From: Medicago truncatula
Taxonomy: Eukaryota; Streptophyta; Magnoliopsida; Fabales; Fabaceae
Direction of reading: 5' to 3'
Length of the DNA stretch: 64,000 bases
Assembly (NCBI RefSeq): GCF_003473485.1
Contig: NC_053047.1
Span: forward strand, 1,999,001 to 2,063,000
Below, piece by piece: positions 10,240 through 22,269 of the stretch. Every line of letters begins with the position of its first letter. Position 1 is the stretch's first letter. Made by a program: the position numbers and the translations under genes. Under the pieces are notes generated by a model. It saw nothing but the letters and a program-made list of their open reading frames with translations. It had not been told where the DNA came from and did no database searches.

Positions 10240-11050
10240 CAATTTAACAAACAAAGAAACTATAACAAAGAAAGGCAATGAGGAAAAATAATCCTCTTAT
10301 TACAACCTTCAGTGCTTGTTTTTGCTTCATTTGATTTCCCTTCAAAGTTTTTGGCCTTGAATGATGATGAGTAGAGGATTGTACATGTTTAAACTTTGTC
10401 TTAACAACAAGACAACCATCAACGCTTTTCTGCATAGAACTGCCTGGGACAGAAAAGCTCTGAGAATGAATTGGCCTTTGTTTTTCTATATGTTGAAGTT
10501 GTGCCTTTCAAATTGGAGAGTTTCCGGCTCTGTTTGTGATGGCACTATCCCCCCAAACCATTGAAAAGGCACTCTAGCCAAATTATGAGGAAAAATACAT
10601 CACTTCGACCAAACCAAAATTCCCAGCCACCCTTCCCAAACGCAATACCACAAACACACCATTTCAAATAAAAAAACACAAATAGCCAACCCAATCCAAC
10701 CTACCAACTTAACTTCAAACTCCTAGCAGTAGCACCAAACCTTTTACCAACCAACAGAAAAACATAAATATATAGAGTTTCCCCTTCTGAAATTCAAATC
10801 AGAAGAATCCAACCTACCGACTGTGTTATTTTTGTGATGAAAAGTTCTTCTCCCACAAATGACCCAGTAGACATTTGATTTTAATGTACTACAATTGGTG
10901 GACGATGTGAAAAACAAGGGCTAGTCGATGGTGGAAGCTCTGAAAGCTTTCTACACCCTGGAATTTCTCAGTTCCTCAAAGTTTTTATTGAACCAGCACC
11001 GTGCTTTAAAGTTTATGCTTGGTTTTCTTTATGTTTAGAAATCTACTGTA
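10240..11050. other. Unassigned stretch upstream of RNase H-like copy A
   Basis: Both strands show short open frames at 10,244-10,564, but none has a motif I recognise. The missing first exon(s) of copy A may lie here. 10,830-10,880 has a possible donor context, but nothing like the MHRCGIAI or MEHFSGYI first coding exons of other copies is visible. Confidence 0.4.
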
Positions 11051-11113
11051 TAGTTTATGCTTCAAAATTTATTTTATCTACGAGATAATAGAGTATCAAA
11101 GTATTATTTGCAG

Positions 11114-13039
11114 CTTTCTTGTATCCTTGAGTTTGGTGGTGTATCCATGGGGGTTGAGTTTGGTGATCTAAACATTAATCGTGGACCAGCAGGTGCAGGA
11201 GCTTTACTGCTTGCTGAAGATGGGAGTCTGGTATATACTTTATATGCAACAATTCAATCCAATTGGGTAGTATATTATTTACTTATAAAATGTAGCCAAC
11301 TCTTATGTTCCTTTGTAGCTCTATGGGTTTCGCCAAGGACTGGGTCACCAAACAAAAGAGTCCGCTGAGTATCGGGCTTTACTCTTGGGATTGAAACATG
11401 CGAGTATGAAGGGATTTAAGTATGTTACTGCCAAAGGAGACTCGGAACTTGTTATCAATCAGGTTTGTTCTATTATAGAATATGCATCGTTAATTCGTTA
11501 TTATATCTAATAGTATAATTTTCATTACTTAAACTTAAAGTTGCATTTGAATGTTCATAAAAAGAAATCATAATCCAATTGTTCACAGAATATTACTTGG
11601 TTATTTGAAAATTCCAAGTAATTATATGGTTTCTACATTAAGAGCAACCTAAGGAACCCATCCCCTTCCCAAAAAAAGAAAGGTTTCTTTGGATTCATTT
11701 AGTTCATATTCATCCTAATTGGTTAGATATTATTGTTAAAGATTTACCCATTGTTACTTTTCATTTTTCATACTTGATTCTTTGAACAAATACCGACATA
11801 TGTTATTGGTTTTGCAACAGATTCTGGATCCCTGGAAAATCAAAGACGAACATTTAAAGAAATTATGTGCTGAGGCTTTGGAGCTGAGTGATAACTTTCA
11901 CTCATTCCGCATCCAACACATTTCCAGGGTATTTTTTTTTTTTGTAATTCAGTCTATATGTTTAAGTTTCCCAAAGCATTTGAGCACAGATTTCAATCAT
12001 CCAATGCATCCAACGCATTTGGATATTGCTTTGTGGAGTTGAAAACAATTACATTGGTATTTGAGAATCATTTTGATCATACTTTTTCTTGTGATTTTTT
12101 TAATTTGCATGCCTGTCTACAAAAAAAGTCATGTGATCCAAATGCTTGAATAACTAAATCTAGTATACTATGAATTTAGAAATTCTGGTTCAACTCTTTG
12201 AATAGAAGATCGGCACCCTAGCTTTATTGTTCAAGATCACTCGCACCAATAACATTAGACTCCTAATTATATGAATATTTACGTTCAGTTCGGACTAATT
12301 TTTATCTCTTCAATTTTGGATTACAAATTATATTTTTATATCAATAATAACATGTATTTTTTTAATGTTTAAGGAACGTAACTATGGAGCTGTTCGTAAT
12401 GCAAACCGGGCCATCAATCTCACTGGTTAGACCTCATAAAACTTTTCTCAGTTCCTTATAGGTTTCAATTAATGTTTGATTCTTTGATTTCCCAATTAAT
12501 GGGAATTCCAATGATTTGCAGCTTTGAAACCAAGAAGTATCTTTGGTTTGCGTGTGGTTTTTTATTTCAGTTGATATAGTTTATGTTTAATTTTTAAAGA
12601 AATATAGTAAAATAATCTGTTAGCTTGCCTCAAATTATATTTACATATACTCATTCCGTCCCAAAATAACTGACCCAGTTGGCCAATGTGCACAAATTAA
12701 GAAAATTGTATAAATAAAAAAGAGAGAAGAGTACTTTTACTAAAGTGCCCTTATCGTGTATTGGTGTATTCACTTTCATGATAAAATGCAAAGTAGAAAA
12801 TATTGAATTGAGAGTGATGCAAACAATATTAATTAGAGGTTACAATAGGAAAAAAAATAGTTAATGTTGTACTGAAAATTGAAACGAGTCCGTCATTTTG
12901 GGACGATGTTTTTATTTTTACAAATAGGTTAGACGTTTTGGGACGGAGATAGCATATTTGGTAGCGGAACATAGAATTTAATTGATCTTTATGTTTAACT
13001 TTTGTAGATGGTCAAGTTGAAGAAAATCATATGCATTAA
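11114..13039 (+). CDS. RNase H-like copy A (catalytically altered, 5' end unresolved)
   Basis: Exons are 11,114-11,230, 11,319-11,462, 11,821-11,928, 12,374-12,425 and 13,008-13,039, all open with correct GT-AG borders and the family's 144/108/52-nt lengths. The family fold is RNase H1, which cuts RNA in RNA-DNA hybrids with four acidic residues. Here the first Asp (FDG in paralogs) is Gly (LEFGGVS), and the last (EADAQAN) reads GAVRNAN. The Glu (SAEYRA) and the GDS Asp remain. The first exon is 24 nt longer than in paralogs and adds MGVEFGDL, which supplies an Asp near the lost one. The coding start is not found. An in-frame ATG at 11,057 reads through the presumed intron end and is only a fallback. 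It may be an inactive nucleic-acid-binding paralog or a young pseudogene. Confidence 0.6.
12650..12952. mobile_element. Stowaway-like MITE in the last intron of copy A
   Basis: The left end CTCATTCCGTCCCAAAAT and the right end TTTTGGGACGGAGATAG are inverted repeats. TA precedes the left end, and the right flank reads CA where TA would be expected. Size is about 303 bp with no coding sequence. The layout fits Tc1/mariner-derived Stowaway MITEs. Confidence 0.65.
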
Positions 13040-13572
13040 TCATCGTCAGAGACAGCGCCACCATAACAAACTATTGACAACTAACTGTGTTACATTTCTT
13101 GTTTTAAGCTGAGCCTAGCAATTTAGCATATTGAGGATTTTACATATGACGGTATGACACTGCATGTCCAAGGTCAAATGTTGCTTACAATTTTCTAAGT
13201 TTCAACATCCATGATGTATAGATGACCGTCATGTGATTAGGAAATTAAATTGTTATGTTCATATTTTGTGAATCTCTATTTTCTACTTTCATCTTCAAAA
13301 CTCTGCTATGTGATGATCAACCAAATGTGTTTAATGTCATGACCCCCAAATGAAACTTCCTTTTGATAAAAATTTATGGTACTTATGGAGCATACACTAA
13401 AAAAGGATTAGGAAACTAGATTTTCCGAATTTTCTACTGTGGAGTGTTTGATTGACTGCATGATATATTTGTCTCAGTTCATTCATATATTACTGTACTT
13501 CATTTACCCCTCTCCAAATTTTAAATTTTGGACGTGTTTTATCCGGATTTTAAATCCAAATCATAAGCCACA

Positions 13573-13654
13573 TACTTAATTTAGCCTATGTTTGGTTGGA
13601 CGTTGCTATAGAATACTTAATTTAGCCTATGTTTGGTTGGACATTGTTATACAA
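13573..13654 (+). repeat. Tandem duplication of about 41 bp
   Basis: TACTTAATTTAGCCTATGTT followed by TGGTTGGAC and TTG.TATA.AA occurs twice head to tail with two or three differences. It has no coding role. Confidence 0.8.
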
Positions 13655-13659
13655 TCTCG

Positions 13660-14600
13660 CGTCCAGAGGCTCATATAAGGTGAAAATGAAGAAGCTCATA
13701 TTTGCAGTGTTGGGATAATGTGTGGTGGGTGGGTATCTTACTGTGAAAGCAAGCACATACATTAGGATTTTAAAATCCAGATGTACAATGATTTGTACCT
13801 TGTGCTACCCTTTGTGCTTTGCATAGTTTTGCTGGAACAAAAACCATACCAGCAATTTTATTATTATTTTGAATAAATATAAAAAATTAGGATACAAAGA
13901 CCAGTCTAAAGTATTCCATCCCACCTTTTGCATTCACCAAACTTCAATCCTCCTCTCCACTGTCACGGAGCTGTTATTCACAGCATATAGTTGAACTAAT
14001 TCCTACGTGTGACATATGTATCAGCTCCAGGTATAATTTGGTGAGACCGTAAAATGCATATCATGCAATAATGTAGAAAAATATCTCTAATGTTCTATAC
14101 TCCATTGACTACTGAACCATGAACTGCTAAAACTACTAACCAATAGCTATGTGATTCATGTATGAGATTACAGTGAAGGCGAAGGGCAGATTAGATTGTT
14201 GAGAGTGTCTTTACTAAAATATTTATGAAAGGGTGTGTCCATCTAAATTGTTTACACACATTTTTTAAGTTACATAATTTGATCTATCAAAAAATAATTT
14301 TCATAATTTATTTTTTCAACTAAATATATTATACGAAGTGAAGACTTTTTCACCATTGTTTAACGATGGTTAACCTCCGTCAGAGAATTTGAGGCACACA
14401 AAAATAGAGATAAAAAATCTGACCACTTGCGTAAATGAGCAATTTTTCTACCACTTGAATCGGTTCACCTTTCATGAATAACACTATATCCCTTAACAAT
14501 CATCATATAACATTGTATTAATGCAATATACACAAAGTAACGCTATAAGAAATATATTGTACTAATAAAATGAAAACACCTTAAATTAAATTAAATAAAT
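13660..14600. other. Intergenic stretch between copies A and B
   Basis: No coding exon, tRNA or transposon end was recognised. It leads into the duplicated promoter region of copy B, whose conserved words start near 14,620 (GCATCAGCCACGTTACT). Confidence 0.5.
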
Positions 14601-14623
14601 CGAACGAAATTTTGCATCAGCCA

Positions 14624-14770
14624 CGTTACTACTTACTAGTCTCTCATATAGGACACAGCAACACCAAGTTTCAAAATGAATAGTACATTGGTGACATAGG
14701 ATTGCTATTATTTCTGCCATGCTCATTATTACATTTACCATGGTTGGTTTTTATTACTGTCCATAGTACT
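14624..14770 (+). promoter_or_regulatory. Duplicated upstream module of RNase H-like copy B
   Basis: Words such as GCATCAGCCACGTTACT, CACCAAGTTTCAAAATGAAT and TTGGTGACATAGGAT are shared with 24,590-24,745 (before C) and 33,463-33,625 (before E). Position and conservation suggest a proximal promoter or enhancer duplicated together with the genes. No specific binding factor is claimed. Confidence 0.5.
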
Positions 14771-14964
14771 CAATATAATTAATTTTACCACACCATAGTT
14801 ATTTTTTGACAGAGTTTGTTATACTGAGGTGTAGCTAGGTACCACTCCATTAAATTGAAAAATTGAAGCAAATATTAAATTCATTTTTACTGGAATATAT
14901 CCGTAACTGAAGCAAATAATTTATTCTAGTTTATGAAAATTTAAAATCCGATTTCATTTTGTGA

Positions 14965-14973
14965 TATATATAC
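14965..14973 (+). promoter_or_regulatory. Probable TATA box of RNase H-like copy B
   Basis: TATATATAC lies about 65 bp before the donor of a non-coding first exon that ends at 15,037 (TGACAAG|GTGAGT). The same spot before copies C and E has CTATTTATAC and ACTATATAGT. Confidence 0.5.
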
Positions 14974-15344
14974 ACACACTATAGTATAGTGTGACTCTAC
15001 AAAAATACATTTTAGAGAAAAAAATTAGAGTGACAAGGTGAGTGATTCATCTTCTTCATAAGTTCTTATGTTATATTCTTCATTTCTTTGAAAATGCATG
15101 GAATGCATGATGATACTTTTTTAGTTAGCATTTTTGTGTTATCTTAAACACATATACACTACTAATTTATTTCTTTGGAGGCATTTTTGGGATTTTGGCA
15201 TAAAAATGCTTAAAACTAGTGATTTTATAGTAATGTTATTCTATATATATATATAAGGTGTTACATTCTTGAAGTTTGATTGTATATATATTTATTATTT
15301 ACTGTTTGATTGATTTATCTGATTTCTTTTTCTTTCTTGTCCAG

Positions 15345-18003
15345 ATGGAGCATTTTAGTGGATATATTGAAGTTGTTCCTCCTCGTCGTAATACTGTAAG
15401 TTTGTTTGTATTTATTTTGTCTATCAGATACATAATATATATAAAAAAATTATTTATACGGTATTTTAAATCAGATGGAATATTAATTATATTAATTATT
15501 ACGGTATATTTAGAAAAATCTTGGATATCATAACATGAAAATTTCTTGCTCAGAATGACACAAAACTAGTAGTGTCATTTTTGTTATTATTATTAGAGTC
15601 TTGTTAACGAGTGTTCTCGGAACACTCTTTAAGCATTCCTAATGGAGAAATTATTCTTTAAAAAAAAAAAGTAAAAACTATAATTTCTAATGCAATAATT
15701 GCACAAACTTTCATAAAATATTACCACTTTGGATGCTTAAAGAGTGTTCCGGAGACACTCGTTAATAATTTCAATGAAAAATTACTACTTTTAATTACCT
15801 TAACATGTGCAATATTGCTAACATGTGCAATATTGCACATGTTAGACAAACCTTTATTATTATTAACATTTGCTTTGCATGGATTCGGCCCTCTTAAGTT
15901 GAACGATTCTCTTTAAAGTGTAAAATGAGTAATATCTATTGTTCGTGAATAAATCAAAGATACATTGGTTACAAATCACAAGTTTGTTGAAATAAAAACT
16001 TTTAATTTCCAAACTTCCCTTTGTATGACTATTTTCACACCATTTTTATGTTGGCACCGTATATGCATAAATTGTAGATATGATTTCAATTTTTAATAAT
16101 TTTTCTGATCTCTTTAAGTCAAATCATTGGTTATAAATAAGGGTTAAATATATTTTTGGTCCCTATAAAATTGGGACCTTTCAAGTTTAGTCCTTACTTA
16201 ATTTTAATAGTTCTTTTAGTCCCTAAAAAAAATTATGCACTCAGTATTAGTCCTTCCTCAATTCAAATTTGTTTAATTTATGCTTAAACTCTTAGTTTTT
16301 GAACAAATTTTTACAGACATGTTAAGAACATTACTAAAAGTTCATCTGCAAAAAATTGTCATAAAATTTGATTTCTACGTCCAGATTTTGTTAATTTTAT
16401 CTTTAACTTTTATCGTTTTAAAAAATTCATATTTAATTCGGCTCATGTTAAAAAATTCTAAATTTTAGTAAATGAACCTTTAGAAGTAATTCTTTTTTAT
16501 AGGGACTAAAAAACCTATTAAAATTAAGCAAGGATTAAACTTAGAAGTTCCCAATACACTATCAAATTTTACATGTTCAAATAAGGACACTCTAAATAAA
16601 AAAGTGAATGTTTTGAAAGTTTTTTTTTTTTTTAAAGATCTTAACTATGAATTTTTTTGAAAGATTTTGGAGCTATCTCCTTGTATGAGGCTCATGCATA
16701 ACAGTACAGTGACATAAGATTCACATTATAGTTACTAAGCTTTTGGCAAATATACAAAAGTCAGTAAGCTAATTACTTGGTCCAGAAATCATATTATAAA
16801 GTTTAAAAATGTAACTCAATTGTATAAATTCTGTTTGCTTATAGATACTTAGATGTTAGATTCTTACCTATGTTAACTTTTTGAAAATCTGTATAGTTTT
16901 CGCAGTATGAAGTTTATATATTAAACGTAAAGTTTTGTAACATAATCTATTCTATCTATGAGATAATGCAGTAACAAAATCTTATTTTGCAGCGTTCTTG
17001 TATTGTTGAGTTTGATGGCGCATCGCGTGGAAATCCCGGACCAGCTGGTGCAGGAGCTATACTGCGTTCTGAAAATGGGAATGTGGTACCAACTTTACTC
17101 AACAATTCATCTGAGCTTTATATTATATGTTATTTATAAAATGTAGCTAACCCTTATGTTTCTTTGTAGCTCTATCGATTCCGTGAAGGATTAGGCTACC
17201 AAACAAATAATGTTGCTGAGTATCGCGCTTTGATTTTAGGAATGAAACAAGCCATCCGAAAAGGATATCATCACATCGCTATCAAAGGGGACTCTGAGCT
17301 AGTTGTCAACCAGGTTTGTTCTATTATATGCTGCTGAGGTTATATATTATGGAGCTGATTCATTTTTCTTTTCTAAACAATATACTAAGATATGTTATTG
17401 GTTTTGCAACAGTTTAAGGGTTCATGTAACATCTACAATGCAAATTTAAGGAGCTTATGTAACGAGGCTTTGGAGCTGAAGGGTGACTTTCACTCATGCA
17501 CCATCCAACACATTCGCAGGGTATTTATTTAGCGATTTAGCGCTTTATTGTTCATGATCACTCACTCGAATGACATTCACTCACACGAATAAGATTCGGT
17601 TCTGACTTGTTTTTATCTCTTCAATTTTAGAATACAACTCCTTATATATTTATCTCATTGTAAACAAATAACATGTTTTCCTTTGTAATTGTTTAAGGAA
17701 CTTAACACTGAAGCTGATGCTCAAGCAAACCAGGCCGTCTATCTCGGAGGTGAGACCTCAAGACTTTTCTCAGCTCCGTATAAGTTTCATTTGTTTGTTT
17801 CTTTGATTTCCTAAAGTCAAGCTTTGCAGCCAAATCTTCTTTGAAACCCAAAAGCGTCTTTTTGTTAGATTATTTGATTTCCTAATAAATGAGATTATTT
17901 GTTTCAGTTGATATATTCTCGTTTACCTTGCCTCATATATATGTAGTTAATGGATCTTAAACTTTTTGTAGATGGTCAAGTTGAAGAAGATCGCATGAAT
18001 TAA
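15345..18003 (+). CDS. RNase H1-like protein, copy B
   Basis: Exons are 15,345-15,395, 16,993-17,085, 17,170-17,313, 17,413-17,520, 17,698-17,749 and 17,972-18,003, giving 159 residues. A non-coding exon ends at 15,037. The protein is almost a bare RNase H domain. Its four catalytic acids are all present, in FDGASRGNPG, VAEYRA, KGDSELV and EADAQAN. The family cuts the RNA strand of RNA-DNA hybrids. The sequence resembles, from memory, the RNase H part of Arabidopsis RNH1 proteins (tail IFLADGQ in those, VYLGDGQ here), but the N-terminal hybrid-binding domain is missing and is replaced by 17 unmatched residues (MEHFSGYIEVVPPRRNT). No clear targeting peptide is visible. Splice borders are all GT-AG. 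It is the most divergent of the intact copies, probably older than the C/E split. Confidence 0.82.
15604..15765. mobile_element. Foldback MITE in intron of copy B
   Basis: The ends TTAACGAGTGTTCTCGGAAC and GTTCCGGAGACACTCGTTAA are inverted repeats continued by ACTCTTTAAGCAT / ATGCTTAAAGAGT. Size is 162 bp with no coding sequence. The superfamily is uncertain. Confidence 0.7.
15801..15845. repeat. Direct repeat plus perfect 28-bp palindrome
   Basis: TAACATGTGCAATATTGC occurs twice in tandem (15,801-15,818 and 15,819-15,836). The second copy runs into CACATGTTAG, so 15,818-15,845 is a perfect 28-bp self-complementary palindrome. It lies in the long intron of copy B. Confidence 0.9.
16142..16555. 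mobile_element. Foldback MITE of the TTTTTGGTCCCTA type, right end lost
   Basis: The left side has TTAAATATATTTTTGGTCCC and a TTTAGTCCTTACTTAATTTT segment. The right side mirrors only the inner part (AAAATTAAGCAAGGATTAAA, then TAGAAGTTCCC). The outer 27 bp is missing on the right, so the element is truncated. It is in intron 2 of copy B. Confidence 0.6.
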
Positions 18004-18011
18004 TGTTCATA

Positions 18012-18055
18012 TGACAGCATGCCACTGTCAAAAACTATTGGCAACTATGTTATCT
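18012..18055 (+). promoter_or_regulatory. Conserved 3' UTR hairpin element, copy B
   Basis: TGACAGCATGCCACTGTCA just after the stop can fold (TGACAG...CTGTCA) and is followed by AAAACTATTGGCAACTATGTTA. The same block follows the stops of C (28,297), D (32,200) and E (36,463, one stem change). Conservation beyond the coding region suggests a role in RNA stability or processing, though recent duplication alone could explain it. Confidence 0.5.
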
Positions 18056-18866
18056 TTCTGTCTAACAAGTAACAATTTAGCACATTAGTGGTTTTATATG
18101 TGACCATGCATGTCAAAGGTCAAATATTGTTTGTAATATTGTAAATTTGAACATGCCTCTACATTGTTTGTAATATTTCTGAATTAAGTACTTTTTTCTA
18201 TGTTCATCTGAAAAACTCTTTGCTATGTGATGATCACCATGACTGAATCAAAACTTCTTTTTGATACATTGTATTATTCCTAATATTTTGACTAAAAATA
18301 AGGGTACATGTTGAACAAACAATCATAAAAAGATTAGGAAACTTGATTTTGAAAACTTTCTACTGTGGAGTGTTTGCTTCACGGCATGATATTTTTTTTT
18401 CTTCTTTAAGACTTATTTATAACAGTTGTGTAACTTATGTTATATTTACATAAATCGATCTCTCTCGATTTTTTAAATCAAGTTTTGATCTATCAAAAGC
18501 GGCTGAACTCTCATAGTGTGACGAACTAAGAGAATCAAAATTTTGTTGAAAGAGATATTTACAATTAATGTCCGATACACATCAAATAGAGTTTTCTCCA
18601 TAGAAAAAACATATGGAGGAAAAACTCGGTTTTTACTATATTTTTCATAGATAAAGAGTCTCTTCAAAGTGGTTAAGGAATAACATGATTGTCGAGAATA
18701 AAGAATAACACAAGCTATCAAAAATAAAAAAATGTTGAGAAAGATTTTAGTATTTGAGGCCAACAAATTATTGAGTTTAACTTTATTGAAATAGTTATGA
18801 AATTTAAATCTTTATGTAAATGGGATTGATGTTTTATTTTACTATTATTAGTCTAATGTAATACAA

Positions 18867-18946
18867 GTAAGCATTAAAATTAGTATTTTTTTACAAAAAG
18901 TAAGCATTAAAATTAGTATTTTTTTACAAAAAGTAAGCATTAAAAT
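18867..18946 (+). repeat. 33-bp tandem repeat, 2.4 units
   Basis: GTAAGCATTAAAATTAGTAT followed by TTTTTTACAAAAA repeats at 18,867, 18,900 and 18,933 (the last partial). It is identical between full units, so it is young. No gene is nearby. Confidence 0.9.
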
Positions 18947-19479
18947 GTAAACCATTATAAAAAAATTAATCATTAAAAAACTAGGCGATAAGAGTTTGGA
19001 TTTCAAAAATTCTTTGTTAACGGATGCTTGTGTTTTTTTTTTTTCTGGGGATATTTTTATTTGAACGTTGCTATATGGTACGAGAGATTTAATGCACGAC
19101 TCATGTACGACATGCTCAAAACACACACTTTGTTTGGTGAATGACCCTCTTCTAGTTGGTTTATGGATTTATAAGATAAAGATTAACTAAAATATATAAA
19201 ATATAATGTAATAAACTAAGATAATATAAAATTGTTGTCGGTAGTAGCACCATCATCTTCCCTGTCAATGTTGCACCGATAAAAGCATTACAACCCTTAA
19301 GATGCTCCAAATTCATGTTTTATTTGGTGAATCAGCTTAGTTAAACATAAATTATCATGAGATCAAGTGCCAAATGCCAAAGCATTACTGTCTGTCAATA
19401 TTAATTAATAAGAGGAATAGTTCGTGCAATTAGGCACAAAAATTTTGTCGTGCCTTTTATCATTTCCCTTTTTATTTTA

Positions 19480-19775
19480 CTACCTCCGTCCCTAATTATA
19501 AGACCCTTTTGAGAATTTTTTTTTGTCCCTTTTTACAAGATCCCTTTTCTATTTCCAACTACATTAATTATTTCTTTACATACATACCCCTATTTATTAT
19601 ACATCTTTTTCTTCAATCAGCAATAAATAGAATGTTGAAAACATAAGCCAACCCTCTTTCTTAAAGGATAAAATTGTAAAAACAATAGTAATTACAAACA
19701 TATTTAATACAAATATCCACTATCTTAATTCCCGTTATTTTTTCAAAAGGACCTTATAATTAGGGACGTAGGTAG
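19480..19775. mobile_element. Stowaway-like MITE with TA target duplication
   Basis: The ends CTACCTCCGTCCCTAATTAT and ATAATTAGGGACGTAGGTAG are inverted repeats, flanked by TA on both sides (19,478-19,479 and 19,776-19,777). Size is 296 bp with an AT-rich core. This fits the Stowaway (Tc1/mariner) group. Confidence 0.85.
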
Positions 19776-20514
19776 TATTTGTTTTGATTATCGGAGGGTT
19801 GAAGTCTAAAGAGAGAAATTACATCTTAATTAAATGCGGGGGAAAAAAATCCATGCATAATCAACGACTAACAAATGATTAATTTGAGTCGGACAAGACT
19901 CATAAAACATCATCTCATACCCCATTCTACACCCAATATTAGCTAAAGCATCAACACAATTTTTTCGAAGGATATTTAGTTGTTATGGAATATAGATGGA
20001 AGTTAAAATCCAACTCATTTATGATGACTTTCATTTTCTTCATAATTGTGTTCAAGTCAAAGATTCGGAGCCTCGGCTTCTTACTACTGTTTATGCTAGT
20101 CCTCGTGAACATGAAAGAGGTGATAATCGAATTAAGATGCGTGACCTAGCATAAGACATAAGGGATCCGAGAAACTCTACTATATGGTCACAACCCTAAA
20201 TAAAATAAAAATAATTTAATCACATCAATTAATATTATTGAATTTTATTCTCTTTTAATTTTTTCCATTTTATATGAATGTGCCGAAATCTTTTTTATTT
20301 GATGTTGTGACCATTAAAGAGTTTCTCTTTTTTTTTTTTTACAAAAAATTAAAGAGTTTCTCTAGGGATCTTTCTTTTTTTTTATTGAAAGAAGGGATCC
20401 TTGGTTAATGATGGGTGACTTAATGAGATTATCATCCCAAATAAGAAAAATATCAAATTGAAGATTCATTCATTAAGTCAGTTAATTTGGTCATCATAAT
20501 CATTATTATTTTTT

Positions 20515-21242
20515 CAGTAATCCTTTAAAGATGTCTGAATTACACTCCCCTCCCCTCTTATGTTAAAATATACACTTACCTTCCCTCTTATTCAAAACAT
20601 ATTAGAAAATATTTCACTCTCCTCCCTTGAGAGAAGCTTGAATTACATTTCCCTCCCCTCTTAAGTTAAAATCTATGTTTTAGTCCTTCAATAATATATT
20701 TTTTTATTTCTAATAATCTAGCAAACAAATAATCTAACACACTTCAAAGAAAAATAGCATTGCGAGTTCATTTTAATATAATCAAATTTTGACTACATAT
20801 ATTTCTCTATTTTTTATTCACAATTTCATTAACATATAGTTTTAAACAACCCAAAATAAAATTAAAATATGTGAAAAATTACTAAAGTCGATTAAGTATG
20901 GTTATTTAAAAGTGAATTTTATATTTTAAATTATAAAAATTATAACAAAATATTTAAATTTAATTGTCATTGACATTTAGATTATTAAGAAACGAAAAAT
21001 TATATTTTTTAAATGGTGATTCAAAATTAATATATATTATAAAAATATTTATTTATGTTAAAATAGATTAAAGTGTAATCCATACGTAATTATTAAGAGA
21101 GAGTTGTAATTCAAGCTTCTTATAGGGGAGGGGAGTATAAATTTTACTTTTCAAGGGATGGAAGTGTATATTTTAATATAAGAGGGGAGGGGAGTGTAAT
21201 TCAAACATATTTGAAAGGATGAGAGTGTAATTTACTCTTATT
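20515..21242. mobile_element. Large foldback element with CTCCCCTCCCCTCTTA repeats
   Basis: The left side carries GAATTACACTCCCCTCCCCT, ATACACTTACC and a second GAATTACATTTCCCTCCCCT. The right side has the reverse complement of both (AGGGGAGGGGAGTGTAATTC and ATAGGGGAGGGGAGTATAAA). Arms are about 140 bp around an AT-rich core. No coding sequence or clear target duplication was found. Confidence 0.75.
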
Positions 21243-22179
21243 TTTTCCGATTAATAGTGCACAAATAAAATAAGTATTACATCATGCATAAGTTCATTTT
21301 TATTTTTTTTTAATGAAGTTAAACTAACCCCCTCAAATTAATACCAGAGAAAATCAAATTTGAGACCTTGAGCAGGAGCACACTCCCCAGATCTAATGCA
21401 TAAGTTAGTCTGAATGACGAAACTTGTTGATTTAAAGAGGTGATAAACAATATAATGAAATATTGTACTTTTATACACAAAACCTTTTTTTTTTCATTTA
21501 CATTTACATTATAAAAATAGTGAAAAGAGAAACAAATGAAAGAAAAAATTTATTTAAAAAAAATGAGATAGAAAATCAACATGTATAGGTTTGGTAGTAA
21601 TACTAGTACTGATATGGGTGGCACCCTCTCTTTAATTTGTATGGCACCAAACAAGTTTTTATCTTTACCTTCTCATTATTTTTCCATTTTCATGCAAGTC
21701 ATAAATGTGTATGTATCTTTCACTATAAATAAATACACAGTGGTTCAAACTGCATGAAGAGTGTTTCAGTGGTTCAACTGCCATAATTTAGCAATTTCTT
21801 CATAAAAATTGGCTTAACCTAGATTTATACTTAGTGTTTTAACTAAATAATTTCTGACTAAACCCACACGTTTGCTACCTAACCAATTCCTAATCTAATG
21901 AAGGGCATAATAGTCTTTTTTACTTATGATGTAACCTATATTTATTCATTCAACTTCATACATTTATTCATTTCACTCTACATGTATCGGCTATTTCTTT
22001 CTTCTCCAAAACAAGAGGTGCACTCTTTCTAGAGGTTCCAATTGTTTTGTCGAGATTTTCTTAAAAGTTTCATTAATTTAGTGAAACAAGGGAGAAAACC
22101 TCAAAACACTTGGAACCACTAACAAAGAGAAACGATTGAAGACACTTGCGGAATGGAAATAGTCTCCATATGATAGTAT

Positions 22180-22262
22180 TTTGGACTCAACCAAACAGTA
22201 GGTGGGAAATGTTAAACTCAATTTCCAAAATGTAAGCATCTCTTTGATCAGTATGCAACATC
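22180..22262 (+). pseudogene. Short Ty3 gag fragment
   Basis: ACCAAACAGTAGGTGGGAAA and TGTTAAACTCAATTTCCAAA match the gag relic at about 9,868-9,910 almost base for base, followed by ATGCAACATCT as there. The stretch between has been deleted. Confidence 0.6.
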
Positions 22263-22269
22263 TTTGGTA

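Noticed and set aside
18473..19126. Minus-strand open frames of 92-97 codons
   Set aside because: They are hydrophobic, AT-driven frames, one made by the 33-bp tandem repeat, with no splice or motif support.
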